From Arachidicoccus sp050436765 (GTDB lineage: Bacteria; Bacteroidota; Bacteroidia; Chitinophagales; Chitinophagaceae), in contig NZ_JBNQGD010000241.1 of NCBI RefSeq assembly GCF_050436765.1, forward strand, positions 1 to 24,927: a stretch of 24,927 nucleotides of DNA. Reading direction: 5' to 3'. Positions 13,767 to 21,521 of the stretch are shown piece after piece. The position numbers and the translations under genes are program-made. A model generated the notes under the pieces. The model did no database searches and was not told the origin of the DNA. It was given only the letters and a program-made list of their open reading frames with translations. The first letter of the stretch is position 1, and every line of letters starts with the position of its first letter.

Positions 13767-16379
13767 ATGAATCTAAATAATTATACCATTAAGGCGCAGG
13801 AGTCGATACAGGCCGCACAGCAATTGTCTTTCGACAACAACGATCTTAATATTGAGACCAATCATTTACTCAAAGCGCTAATCAATGAAAAAGATAGTTC
13901 TATTGAGTTTTTGTTGAAGAAAAATGATAGCAACATTGCCTATATCCAATCTAAATTAGATGAAAGTTTAGAGCGCTTGCCCAAAGCGTCGAGTGGTGAA
14001 CCAGCGCAGCAAGTTGGTCGCGAATTGAATAATACATTACTACGTGCAAATAAAGATATTAAGCAATTCGGTGACGAGTTTATCAATCCGGAACACTTAT
14101 TATTGGCTATTTTAGAAGGTTCTGATGATACGGCAAAAATTTTAAAAGACGCCGGCCTTACTGAAAAAGGGTTGATTGCTGCCATAAAAGATTTACGTAA
14201 AAGCGGAAATGTAAATTCGCAGACCGCATCTCAACAATTTAATGCCATACAGAAATACGCCAAAAACCTGAACGAATTGGCGCAAGCTGGCAAACTAGAT
14301 CCAGTTATCGGACGTGATGAAGAAATTCGTAGGACTTTACATATTCTTTCTCGAAGAAGTAAAAACAATCCTATTCTTGTCGGTGAACCGGGTGTAGGGA
14401 AAACGGCAATAGCTGAAGGCTTAGCACATAGAATAGTGAATGGGGACGTACCGGAAAATTTAAAGTCAAAAATCATTTTCGCTTTGGATATGGGCTTATT
14501 AATTGCAGGTGCAAAATATAAAGGCGAATTTGAAGAAAGATTAAAAGGGGTAATAAAAGAGGTGGCTGAAAGTAATGGAGAAATCATCCTATTTATCGAC
14601 GAAATACACACGCTAGTTGGCGCTGGAGGTGGTGATGGGGCTATGGATGCGGCCAATATTTTAAAACCTGCACTGGCGCGAGGTGAGTTGCGTGCCATTG
14701 GTGCAACTACCCTAGCCGAATACCAAAAATTCTTTGAAAAAGATAAGGCATTAGAGCGTCGGTTTCAAAAGGTTTTAGTCGATGAACCTACTATTGAAGA
14801 CGCCGTTTCAATACTTCGTGGATTAAAAGAACGTTATGAAGCGCATCATCACGTGTTAATAAAAGATGAAGCAATAATCGCCGCGGTCGAACTTTCCAAT
14901 CGCTATATTACTGATCGCTTTTTACCGGATAAAGCCATTGACTTAATCGACGAAAGTGCAGCCAAACTCCGCTTAGAGATGAATTCGATGCCGGAAGAGT
15001 TAGATGAGCTGGAAAGAAGAATTCGTCAATTAGAAATTGAACGTGAAGCTATCAAGCGCGAAAACGACAAATCTAAACTAAAAGATTTAAATACTACTAT
15101 CGGCAATCTGATGGTGGAACGCGACACCTATAAAGCTAAGTGGCAACAGGAAAAAGAAATTGTAGAAAAAGTGCAAAATGCCAAAGCAGAGATTGAACAA
15201 TTAAAATTACGAGCCGAAAAAGCGGAACGCGAGGGTGACTATGGACAAGTCGCGGAGATACGTTACGGCAAGACAAAGGAACAGCAGGAAATTATTGATA
15301 AATACACCCAAGAGTTGTCCGCTATTTCGGAGAAAAGGCTTTTGAAAGAAGAAGTAGATGCCGAAGATATCGCAGAAAATGTGGCTCGTGCTACTGGTAT
15401 TCCTGTTAGCAGAATGTTGCAGAGTGAGAAGGAAAAGTTGTTGCATTTGGAAGAACATTTACACGAAAGAGTTATAGGCCAGGAAGACGCCATTGTCGCC
15501 GTTTCAGATGCTATACGCCGTAGCCGAGCTGGCCTGAGCGATCCAAGAAAACCAATCGGGTCCTTCATTTTTCTTGGGACAACCGGTGTCGGCAAAACAG
15601 AGCTGGCAAAAGCATTAGCCGAATTTCTTTTCGATGATGAGACAATGATGACACGTATTGACATGAGTGAGTACCAGGAAAAACATAGTGTTTCGCGGTT
15701 GGTAGGGGCACCTCCCGGTTATATTGGCTATGATGAAGGCGGCCAGCTAACGGAAGCAGTTCGCCGCAAACCATATAGTGTTGTGCTTTTCGATGAAATC
15801 GAAAAAGCGCACCCCGATGTGTTTAATGTATTGTTGCAGGTCTTAGATGATGGTCGTTTAACTGATAATAAAGGTCGTACGGTAAACTTCAAAAATACCA
15901 TTATCATCATGACCAGTAATATCGGTAGCCCACTAATTCAAGAAGCATTTGAGGCACATGCCAAGGATATTGAAAAAGCCGAAGAAGTGGCCAAAAATGA
16001 TGTAATGGAATTATTGAAAGAAACCATTCGTCCCGAGTTTTTAAATAGAATTGACGAAATCATTATGTTCCATCCGTTATTGAAAAAACAAATCCGCAAT
16101 ATCATCCATATTCAATTGAAACAATTAAAAAAACAGATCGCTGAAAATGGCATCCAGATTGAGTTTAGTGATTATGTGATAGATTATTTGGCAGAAAATG
16201 GCTATGATATTCAATTTGGTGCCAGACCCTTAAAAAGGTTTATTCAAAAATCAATCGTGAATACTTTAAGTAAAAAAATTCTTGCCGGAGAAATAAACAG
16301 AGAGCATCCTGTTTTAGTAGATGTATTTGATGGTATAGTGGTGTTTAGAAACGAACATCCGGAAGAAATAAAGAAATAA
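13767..16379 (+). CDS. clpB: ATP-dependent disaggregase ClpB
   Basis: ClpB works with DnaK to pull proteins out of aggregates, as a cytoplasmic hexamer. The 870 residues show the full architecture: N-terminal Clp repeat domain (1 to about 150), first AAA+ module with Walker A GEPGVGKT at 206-213 and Walker B LFIDEIH at 275-281, a long coiled-coil middle domain at about 410-525 rich in Glu, Lys and Arg, and a second AAA+ module with GTTGVGKT at 604-611 and VVLFDEIEKAHPDV beginning at 672. A C-terminal D2-small domain (FGARPLKRFIQ) follows. The middle domain separates ClpB from ClpA and ClpC. Length is normal. The pore motif region KYKGEFEERLK and the PPGYIGYDEGG loop are intact. Regulation may involve the inverted repeat at 13710. 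Confidence 0.97.
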   Translation: MNLNNYTIKAQESIQAAQQLSFDNNDLNIETNHLLKALINEKDSSIEFLLKKNDSNIAYIQSKLDESLERLPKASSGEPAQQVGRELNNTLLRANKDIKQFGDEFINPEHLLLAILEGSDDTAKILKDAGLTEKGLIAAIKDLRKSGNVNSQTASQQFNAIQKYAKNLNELAQAGKLDPVIGRDEEIRRTLHILSRRSKNNPILVGEPGVGKTAIAEGLAHRIVNGDVPENLKSKIIFALDMGLLIAGAKYKGEFEERLKGVIKEVAESNGEIILFIDEIHTLVGAGGGDGAMDAANILKPALARGELRAIGATTLAEYQKFFEKDKALERRFQKVLVDEPTIEDAVSILRGLKERYEAHHHVLIKDEAIIAAVELSNRYITDRFLPDKAIDLIDESAAKLRLEMNSMPEELDELERRIRQLEIEREAIKRENDKSKLKDLNTTIGNLMVERDTYKAKWQQEKEIVEKVQNAKAEIEQLKLRAEKAEREGDYGQVAEIRYGKTKEQQEIIDKYTQELSAISEKRLLKEEVDAEDIAENVARATGIPVSRMLQSEKEKLLHLEEHLHERVIGQEDAIVAVSDAIRRSRAGLSDPRKPIGSFIFLGTTGVGKTELAKALAEFLFDDETMMTRIDMSEYQEKHSVSRLVGAPPGYIGYDEGGQLTEAVRRKPYSVVLFDEIEKAHPDVFNVLLQVLDDGRLTDNKGRTVNFKNTIIIMTSNIGSPLIQEAFEAHAKDIEKAEEVAKNDVMELLKETIRPEFLNRIDEIIMFHPLLKKQIRNIIHIQLKQLKKQIAENGIQIEFSDYVIDYLAENGYDIQFGARPLKRFIQKSIVNTLSKKILAGEINREHPVLVDVFDGIVVFRNEHPEEIKK

Positions 16380-16402
16380 TATTTGGACGTCTAATAAGAA
16401 TT

Positions 16403-16439
16403 AAAGCCGAAAACGAAATGTTCTCGGCTTTTAATTTTT
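16403..16439 (+). terminator. Intrinsic terminator after clpB
   Basis: AAAGCCGAAAAC pairs with GTTCTCGGCTTT with one mismatch and a 5-base loop, followed by TTTTAATTTTT. It lies 24 bases past the clpB stop. Confidence 0.85.
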
Positions 16440-16618
16440 GCATATTATTAATCCTTATAATTTATCGATTTTTAATAATTAAATAAAACTTATTCAACAA
16501 TGAAGTGGCAAGGCCTTTCACAGACGTCGGCGAAGTCTTTCCTCATAAAATATGGGAACCACCAAGAATTGTTGTCTCATCAATAAGACAACAGCTGTCA
16601 TCCAATAAAGTAAGAAAA

Positions 16619-17243
16619 TTAGGCCAATCTATTGGAGATAATGGCGTCAATTTTTTGAAAAAGATGATGTGGCTTATACACACGCCAATCTTCTATTTCC
16701 ATCAATTCTATAAAATATTGCAGCTTGTATTTCCTAAATTCCTGTTGTGCGGGAAGCGACAAATTCAACATTACTAACCAACCATTCCTGTCAGCGATTT
16801 CTTCGTACCATTCTTCGTAATAATCTTTCCCATCGTAATGAAAGTTCAAAACATTTTCTCCTATAAGAATAAAATGGGTAATGCCTTCATTGGTCAAAAC
16901 ATCCGCTAAATCATACTTTAAGGTCATTATATCATTTTCAATAGCATCATTCCATTCCCCAATCAATTCTATGATGGCAAACTTCATTTCATAATCGGCA
17001 CATAAAATTTTGCAGTACAAAGTTTTACTACCAAACTCATCCCACTGGGGATGTATATAATAATTATAAATGGCTTGTGAATACTCAAATTCACTGTATT
17101 GCCGACCGTAAAAAGGCGAACGCTCATCTTCTTCTGAAGTATATAAATGTCTCCAATTAAAAAAGGTTCTATGTTGTGCACAAAATAGTTTTTGTTAAAA
17201 AGCTCTACTAAAGATACAGGCAAATAAAAAGAAATAAAAGCAT
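16619..17243 (-). pseudogene. Conserved Bacteroidota hypothetical gene, frameshifted near the 5' end
   Basis: From the stop at 16619 one frame stays open up to a TAA at 17195-17197, about 191 codons, but contains no ATG before codon 73 of that stretch. The part upstream of that late ATG is clearly coding: FFNWRHLYTSEEDERSPFYG and AIYNYYIHPQWDEFGSKTLY, continuing into KFAIIELIGEWNDAIENDI, GENVLNFHYDGKDYYEEWYE and EDWRVYKPHHLF. The start of the protein is in another frame (FISFYLPVSLVELFNK). Adding one base to the five-base T run at 17189-17193 (plus strand) joins the two. The joined frame still lacks a clean ATG; one at 17241-17243 is out of frame by one, and TTG at 17223 is an alternative. 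The full protein would be about 205-210 residues, acidic and soluble, function unknown. It may be a real decay or a sequencing error in a homopolymer. Confidence 0.65.
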
Positions 17244-17257
17244 TGGAAAGGCTTTTC

Positions 17258-17631
17258 TAAGTTTTTTAACGAAAAAAAATCGATTTATCTTCACCCAATT
17301 TTTTGCCGAAAATTTCCTCTTTTCTGTAAAATAAATCGGCTTTCGTCATCAAATACCTCAATAGCTTCGAAATCAGCATAACCTTGTCATATGAATAGGG
17401 AGAACAGACGTCGTCGAAAAAGGGATTCTTAGGTATTGTAACGTTAATTTTCGCATTCTTCCGTGTTCAATGATCATGTTGAGCTGCAAAGAAGTTCGGA
17501 TAAATCATAGAAAAACAAATAATCGCCTTTTTACGAACAGCTACCTGTGCATTTCCCTGTAACCAAAATACTTACATCAAATTAAATCATTTTTAAATGA
17601 AATAAAACTTCCTCAAGCCGCAGATAACTTT
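17258..17631. other. Gene-poor gap before purM with a possible decayed coding stretch
   Basis: About 370 bases without an intact gene. On the minus strand a frame without a usual start is open for about 66 codons, ending at a TAA just before the frameshifted gene; it includes NPFFDDVCSPYSYDK and KADLFYRKEEIFGKKLGEDK. Other frames over the same bases also look partly coding, so the frame call is not secure. A tiny plus-strand frame at 17391-17432 encodes an arginine-rich 13-residue peptide after a near-consensus -7 box, probably chance. I see no RNA gene. Confidence 0.25.
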
Positions 17632-17639
17632 TATTTTTG
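17632..17639 (+). promoter_or_regulatory. -7 box immediately before purM
   Basis: TATTTTTG is a perfect TAnnTTTG and ends 6 bases before the purM ATG at 17646. Transcription should begin at about 17643-17647, giving a leaderless or nearly leaderless mRNA. No good -33 box is seen upstream. Confidence 0.55.
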
Positions 17640-17645
17640 CATCCT

Positions 17646-18818
17646 ATGAGTTTATATACCAAGCGCGGCGTTTCGGCCCAAAAAGAAGAAGTGCATCAAG
17701 CGATTCAAAACCTCGATCAAGGTTTATACCCTTATGCTTTCTGTAAAATGTATCCCGACTATATCGGTGGTGACAAAGACTATATCAATATTATGCACGC
17801 TGATGGTGCAGGCACCAAAAGCATTTTGGCATATTTGTACTGGAAAGAAACCGGGGATAGTTCCGTATGGAAAGGTATTGCGCAAGATGCGATTGCAATG
17901 AATTTAGATGATCTGCTCTGCGTAGGTATATGCGATAATATTCTTTTTTCTTCTACCATCGACCGCAATAAATCCCGTATTCCGGGCGAAGTACTACAAA
18001 TAGTCATTAATGCTACGCAGGACTTTTTTGATGAAATGAAAAGCTACGGCGTACATATTCATTACCTCGGTGGCGAAACGGCTGATGTGGGTGACGTGGT
18101 GCGCACAATTGCTGTAAATGGCACGATGAGCGCGAGACAAGAAAAAAGTAGAATTATTTCTAACGAAAAAATATCGGAAAATAATGTTATTGTGGGCTTT
18201 GGCAGCTCCGGGAAAGCCCATTATGAAACCGACTACAATAGTGGCTTGGGCAGCAACGGGCTTACCAGCGCACGTCACGATGTACTAGATAAATATTATG
18301 CAGGAAAATATCCGGAAACTTTTGAAGGGATTTTACCGGAAGAAGTAGTTTATATCGGTCAGCAAAAAATGACGGATGAAATTGCGATTGAAGGTTTTGG
18401 CAATATTACAGCAGGAAAATTACTACTTTCACCTACTCGCACATATGCGCCTTTGATGAAAATATTACTGGAAGAACAATTTGACGCGCTCAATGGCGTC
18501 ATTCATTGCAGCGGTGGCGGACAGACAAAATGCATGAAATATTTACCCAAAAATTTAAAAATTGTCAAAGACAATTTATTTGACATCCCACCCATTTTTG
18601 AATTAATACAAAAAAATTCGGGTGCAGACGAAAAGGAAATGTACCAAGTGTTTAATATGGGCCATCGCCTGGAAATATTTACAAATGAAAAGGCAGCGCA
18701 AAAAATGATTGAGACAGCAAATTCTTTGGGCATTGAAGCAAAAATTGTTGGTTATACAGAAGCATCGGATAAGAAAGAATTACATTTGAAAACCCTTGCG
18801 GGTTGGATTACTTATTAA
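17646..18818 (+). CDS. purM: Phosphoribosylformylglycinamidine cyclo-ligase (AIR synthase), Bacteroidota type
   Basis: PurM closes the imidazole ring of the purine precursor, using ATP to make AIR from FGAM. The 390 residues follow the long, divergent PurM form of Bacteroidota: MSLYTKRGVSAQKEEVHQAI at the start, HADGAGTK at 51-58, the nucleotide-binding acidic run AQDAIAMNLDDLLCVG at 79-94, GGETADVGD at 142-150, GLGSNGLTSARHD and LSPTRTYAPL, ending with VFNMGHRLEIF. The frame can be extended to a TTG at 17637, but that codon is part of the -7 box, and the MSLY start matches the family. The other purine gene in the window, purQ, is 6 kb away with its own promoter. A desulfurase gene follows after 102 bases on the same strand. 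Confidence 0.92.
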   Translation: MSLYTKRGVSAQKEEVHQAIQNLDQGLYPYAFCKMYPDYIGGDKDYINIMHADGAGTKSILAYLYWKETGDSSVWKGIAQDAIAMNLDDLLCVGICDNILFSSTIDRNKSRIPGEVLQIVINATQDFFDEMKSYGVHIHYLGGETADVGDVVRTIAVNGTMSARQEKSRIISNEKISENNVIVGFGSSGKAHYETDYNSGLGSNGLTSARHDVLDKYYAGKYPETFEGILPEEVVYIGQQKMTDEIAIEGFGNITAGKLLLSPTRTYAPLMKILLEEQFDALNGVIHCSGGGQTKCMKYLPKNLKIVKDNLFDIPPIFELIQKNSGADEKEMYQVFNMGHRLEIFTNEKAAQKMIETANSLGIEAKIVGYTEASDKKELHLKTLAGWITY

Positions 18819-18881
18819 AGAATTAAGAGATTACTTCAATCCTGCTACGCCCTTGTAAAGACCGACTCATTTGGTCGTTAT

Positions 18882-18893
18882 CATTTGCAAATG
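18882..18893. repeat. 12-bp perfect palindrome between purM and the second cysteine desulfurase
   Basis: CATTTG is followed by its exact complement CAAATG, 27 bases before the desulfurase ATG. It may be a small operator for the desulfurase-terC pair, but a 12-bp palindrome can also arise by chance. No clear -7 box accompanies it; TTATCATTTG has one base too many. Confidence 0.3.
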
Positions 18894-18920
18894 CAGTGAA
18901 GCAATTTCAGAAAATTAGAA

Positions 18921-20063
18921 ATGATTTATCTTGATTATAATGCTACAACACCCGTGGATGAAAGGGTATTAAACGAAATGCTCCCTTACTTTTCGCAACA
19001 GTTTGGCAATGCTGCAAGTGCACATCCTTTTGGTTTTGATGCCAAGAAAGCAGTAGATATTGCAAGAGAGAAAATAGCCCAAAAATTGCATTGTGAAGCA
19101 CAAGAAATCATTTTCACTTCAGGCGCCACTGAAAGCATTAACCTTGCTATAAAAGGCGTGTTTGAGATGTATGTCGAAAAGGGCAATCACATTATTACCG
19201 TTGCAACAGAACATAAAGCAGTTTTAGACACCTGTAGGAAAATTGAAAAACAAGGAGCCCAGATTACTTATCTCCCTGTAGATAAATATGGATTAGTTAA
19301 TATAGAAGCATTAAGAAAAGCTATTCGTCCGACAACAATTTTAATCGCTGTAATGTATGCCAACAATGAGACTGGTGTCATTCAGCCGATAAAAAAAATT
19401 GGAGAAATTGCAAAAGAGAATAATATAATTTTCTTCTCTGACGCCACTCAAGCAATAGGCAAAATAGAAATGAATGTAAAGGAGGATTACATAGACTTAC
19501 TCTGCTTTTCCGGGCACAAAATATACGCACCAAAAGGTATTGGCGGATTATATATATCCAGGAAGAATCCGAGAGTTGCCTTAGCTGAACAAATAAACGG
19601 CGGTGGTCACCAGCGCGGCTGGCGCAGCGGGACATTGAATGTACCCTCAATAGTCGCTTTAGGAAAAGCAATAGATTTATTTTCTAAAGATGAAGATATC
19701 CGGATCAAAAATTTACGCGATAAGTTAGAAACCGAGTTATTGCAAATTGAAGGGACTTCGCTCAATGGTGACAAAATAAAAAGATTAGTTAACGTAAGCA
19801 ATATCTCATTTGCTAATATCAACGGCAAAATGTTGATAGCAGATTTAACTAAAAAAATAGCAATTTCTACTGGCTCTGCTTGCAGCGCCGCATCGGTGGA
19901 ACCCAGCCATGTTTTGGAAGCGATGGCGGTAGATGAACAGCTCTCAAAAAACTCGATACGTTTTAGTTTAGGAAGATGGACAACAGAACAGGAAATAAAT
20001 TTTACGATCGATTTCGTAAAAGAAACGATAACTAATTTAAAAATCACTACCCATTTTAAATGA
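18921..20063 (+). CDS. Cysteine desulfurase, IscS type (second copy)
   Basis: The 380 residues have all catalytic landmarks: YLDYNATTPVDERV at the N-terminus, His98 in VATEHKAVLDTCR, Asp174 in FFSDATQAIG, Lys200 in CFSGHKIYAPKG, and the catalytic Cys321 in STGSACSAASVEPSHVL. The active loop and the EHKAVLDTCR motif are closer to classical IscS than those of the first copy at 2006-3136, from which it differs throughout; they are not a recent duplication. The enzyme makes a persulfide from cysteine for Fe-S cluster assembly or sulfur transfer. No iscU or sufE lies next to it. Its stop codon overlaps the terC start (ATGA), so the two are translated from one message. Confidence 0.92.
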   Translation: MIYLDYNATTPVDERVLNEMLPYFSQQFGNAASAHPFGFDAKKAVDIAREKIAQKLHCEAQEIIFTSGATESINLAIKGVFEMYVEKGNHIITVATEHKAVLDTCRKIEKQGAQITYLPVDKYGLVNIEALRKAIRPTTILIAVMYANNETGVIQPIKKIGEIAKENNIIFFSDATQAIGKIEMNVKEDYIDLLCFSGHKIYAPKGIGGLYISRKNPRVALAEQINGGGHQRGWRSGTLNVPSIVALGKAIDLFSKDEDIRIKNLRDKLETELLQIEGTSLNGDKIKRLVNVSNISFANINGKMLIADLTKKIAISTGSACSAASVEPSHVLEAMAVDEQLSKNSIRFSLGRWTTEQEINFTIDFVKETITNLKITTHFK

Positions 20064-21028
20064 ATCACACTACACTCGTATATATCACTTTCGGGATTGT
20101 ATTGATAATCGCCTTGATACTTGATCTCGGCTTGATGAGTAAAAAAGGAAAAGAAATTACTATCAAGGCCGCCATGATTCAAACTATTTTTTGGATTGGG
20201 CTCTCCTTGGCTTTTTGGGCATTTGTCTGGATAGAAAACGGTTCGGAACATGCCACTAAATACATCAGCGCATACCTAATGGAATGGAGTCTGAGCATCG
20301 ATAATATCTTCGTATTTATTCTTATTTTTAGCGCTTTCAAAATTAAGAAAAGCGATATGGGGCGCGCGTTGCTGATCGGCATCCTATTGGCCATTGTATT
20401 TCGTGTAATATTCATTGCCGTGGGTATTGGATTAATTGACCGCTTCCACTGGATAATGTATATTTTCGGCTTCTTTTTATTATACACGGGCATTAAACTC
20501 TTCTTTCAAAAAGAATCGCACGACGCGAATCCACAAGACTCAAAGTTCTTTAAATGGATACAGAAAATATTGCCTTTCAGCCACGTAGAGCCAAAAGGAA
20601 AATATTGGATTAGAGAAAATGGGAAATTGACGTTTACTATTCTTTCATTGGTCGTAATTGTACTGGCTGTAACAGATATTGCTTTTGCTTTAGATAGCAT
20701 TCCCACTGTTGTGTCCCTGGTAAAAGATAGTGCTGAAGCGACTTTTAGCAGAACCGATATAATGATTATTTATTCAAGCAATATTTTTGCGGTGCTTGGT
20801 TTACGTAGTTTGTTTTTCTTACTCAAAGGCGCTGCTAATAAATTCACCTATTTACAGCAAGGCATTGCTGTAATATTAGTTTTTATCGGTGTAAAGATGC
20901 TGATTGAATTCTTTAAAATTCATATCCCTATATTCATTTCTCTTGGGGTAATTGTGTTTTGTGTGGGTGTGAGCATTCTAATTTCCTACTTAAAGTCTCA
21001 TCAAAAAAAAGCAATGCCTAGCAAATAA
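20060..21028 (+). CDS. TerC/Alx family integral membrane protein
   Basis: The 322-residue protein has about eight to nine hydrophobic segments with the two hallmark acidic motifs of the family: EWSLSIDNIFVF at 75-86 and DIAFALDSIPTV at 206-217, plus SSNIFAVLGLRSLFF at 239-253. Members of the family act in metal ion handling, with manganese export shown for the E. coli homologue Alx and tellurite resistance for the founding TerC. The substrate here is not known. The ATG overlaps the TGA of the upstream cysteine desulfurase by four bases, implying translational coupling. A terminator hairpin overlaps the end of the gene. Confidence 0.9.
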   Translation: MNHTTLVYITFGIVLIIALILDLGLMSKKGKEITIKAAMIQTIFWIGLSLAFWAFVWIENGSEHATKYISAYLMEWSLSIDNIFVFILIFSAFKIKKSDMGRALLIGILLAIVFRVIFIAVGIGLIDRFHWIMYIFGFFLLYTGIKLFFQKESHDANPQDSKFFKWIQKILPFSHVEPKGKYWIRENGKLTFTILSLVVIVLAVTDIAFALDSIPTVVSLVKDSAEATFSRTDIMIIYSSNIFAVLGLRSLFFLLKGAANKFTYLQQGIAVILVFIGVKMLIEFFKIHIPIFISLGVIVFCVGVSILISYLKSHQKKAMPSK

Positions 21029-21042
21029 GGATTTGCCAGGCA
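21015..21042. terminator. Hairpin between convergent terC and doxX-like genes
   Basis: TGCCTAGCAAAT pairs with ATTTGCCAGGCA with one mismatch around AAGG. The left arm includes the last terC codons and the loop side the stop. The following ATTAAAATC on the plus strand and the GCTTTTTTTTGA on the minus strand (plus tcaaaaaaaagc) suggest it serves the minus-strand transcript at least as well. Confidence 0.55.
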
Positions 21043-21063
21043 ATTAAAATCGTTTGTTCTAAT

Positions 21064-21435
21064 TTAAACTGAGGTGCTTTTCTTATTATGTGCAGCCGCA
21101 AGCAGCAGTGCACCACCCATTAATCCTATGTCTTTTATCAACATTGCAGAACCACTTGCAAAATCTTTAATTGCAGCAGGTACGTGAATGCTCAAAATAA
21201 CTACCAGCAGGAAAAAGGATAAGAGATAAGCAGCCAACTTAGCTTGCACATTGATGATAAAAGCTATTGCAGCAAGAATCTGTGCAATACCAGTGAGGTA
21301 AATCCAAAAGGTACCGGGAGAAATAGGTACCATTCCAGCCATTTTGCTGCCCATTATTAAATGATTAATGCCAAAAAACAAGAACGGTATGGCAAAAATA
21401 ATTTGGGCAATACGGAGTTCAATATTTTTTTTCAT
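21064..21435 (-). CDS. DoxX family membrane protein
   Basis: The 123 residues contain four hydrophobic segments, at about 7-28, 42-62, 66-86 and 97-116, in the small DoxX-like layout, with FLFFGINHLIMG at 18-29 as the typical first-helix motif and WIYLTGIAQILAAIAF in the second. DoxX proteins are inner-membrane proteins, some of them associated with quinone or thiol redox; the function of this one is unknown. It lies 86 bases downstream of kup on the same strand and could be co-transcribed, though no convincing signal decides this. Confidence 0.8.
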   Translation of the reverse strand: MKKNIELRIAQIIFAIPFLFFGINHLIMGSKMAGMVPISPGTFWIYLTGIAQILAAIAFIINVQAKLAAYLLSFFLLVVILSIHVPAAIKDFASGSAMLIKDIGLMGGALLLAAAHNKKSTSV

Positions 21436-21521
21436 AAATAAAAATTTATGTTAAGGTACGCCTTTTTTTATCAAGGAAAATTCATTTTAGACAAAATTTG
21501 CCGCCCGGATATAAAAATCAC

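Noticed and set aside
16570..16593. Perfect 8-bp hairpin TGTTGTCT/AGACAACA past the end of the frameshifted gene.
   Set aside because: No T run follows on either strand, so it is not called a terminator; no other role is evident.
16505..16777. Plus-strand 90-codon frame after clpB.
   Set aside because: Its second half runs opposite the conserved coding sequence of the minus-strand gene, and the first half has no family resemblance.
17360..17385. TTCGAAATC resembling a tRNA T-loop.
   Set aside because: No acceptor or anticodon stems can be built around it.
17391..17432. A 13-residue arginine-rich peptide after a near-consensus -7 box.
   Set aside because: Too short and unsupported; the box differs from consensus and nothing else marks a gene.
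17637..17645. TTG start for purM three codons upstream.
   Set aside because: The codon is part of the -7 box and the family begins MSLY.
19607..20251. Minus-strand 214-codon frame.
   Set aside because: It lies opposite the cysteine desulfurase and terC, which have full catalytic motifs; it is a shadow frame.
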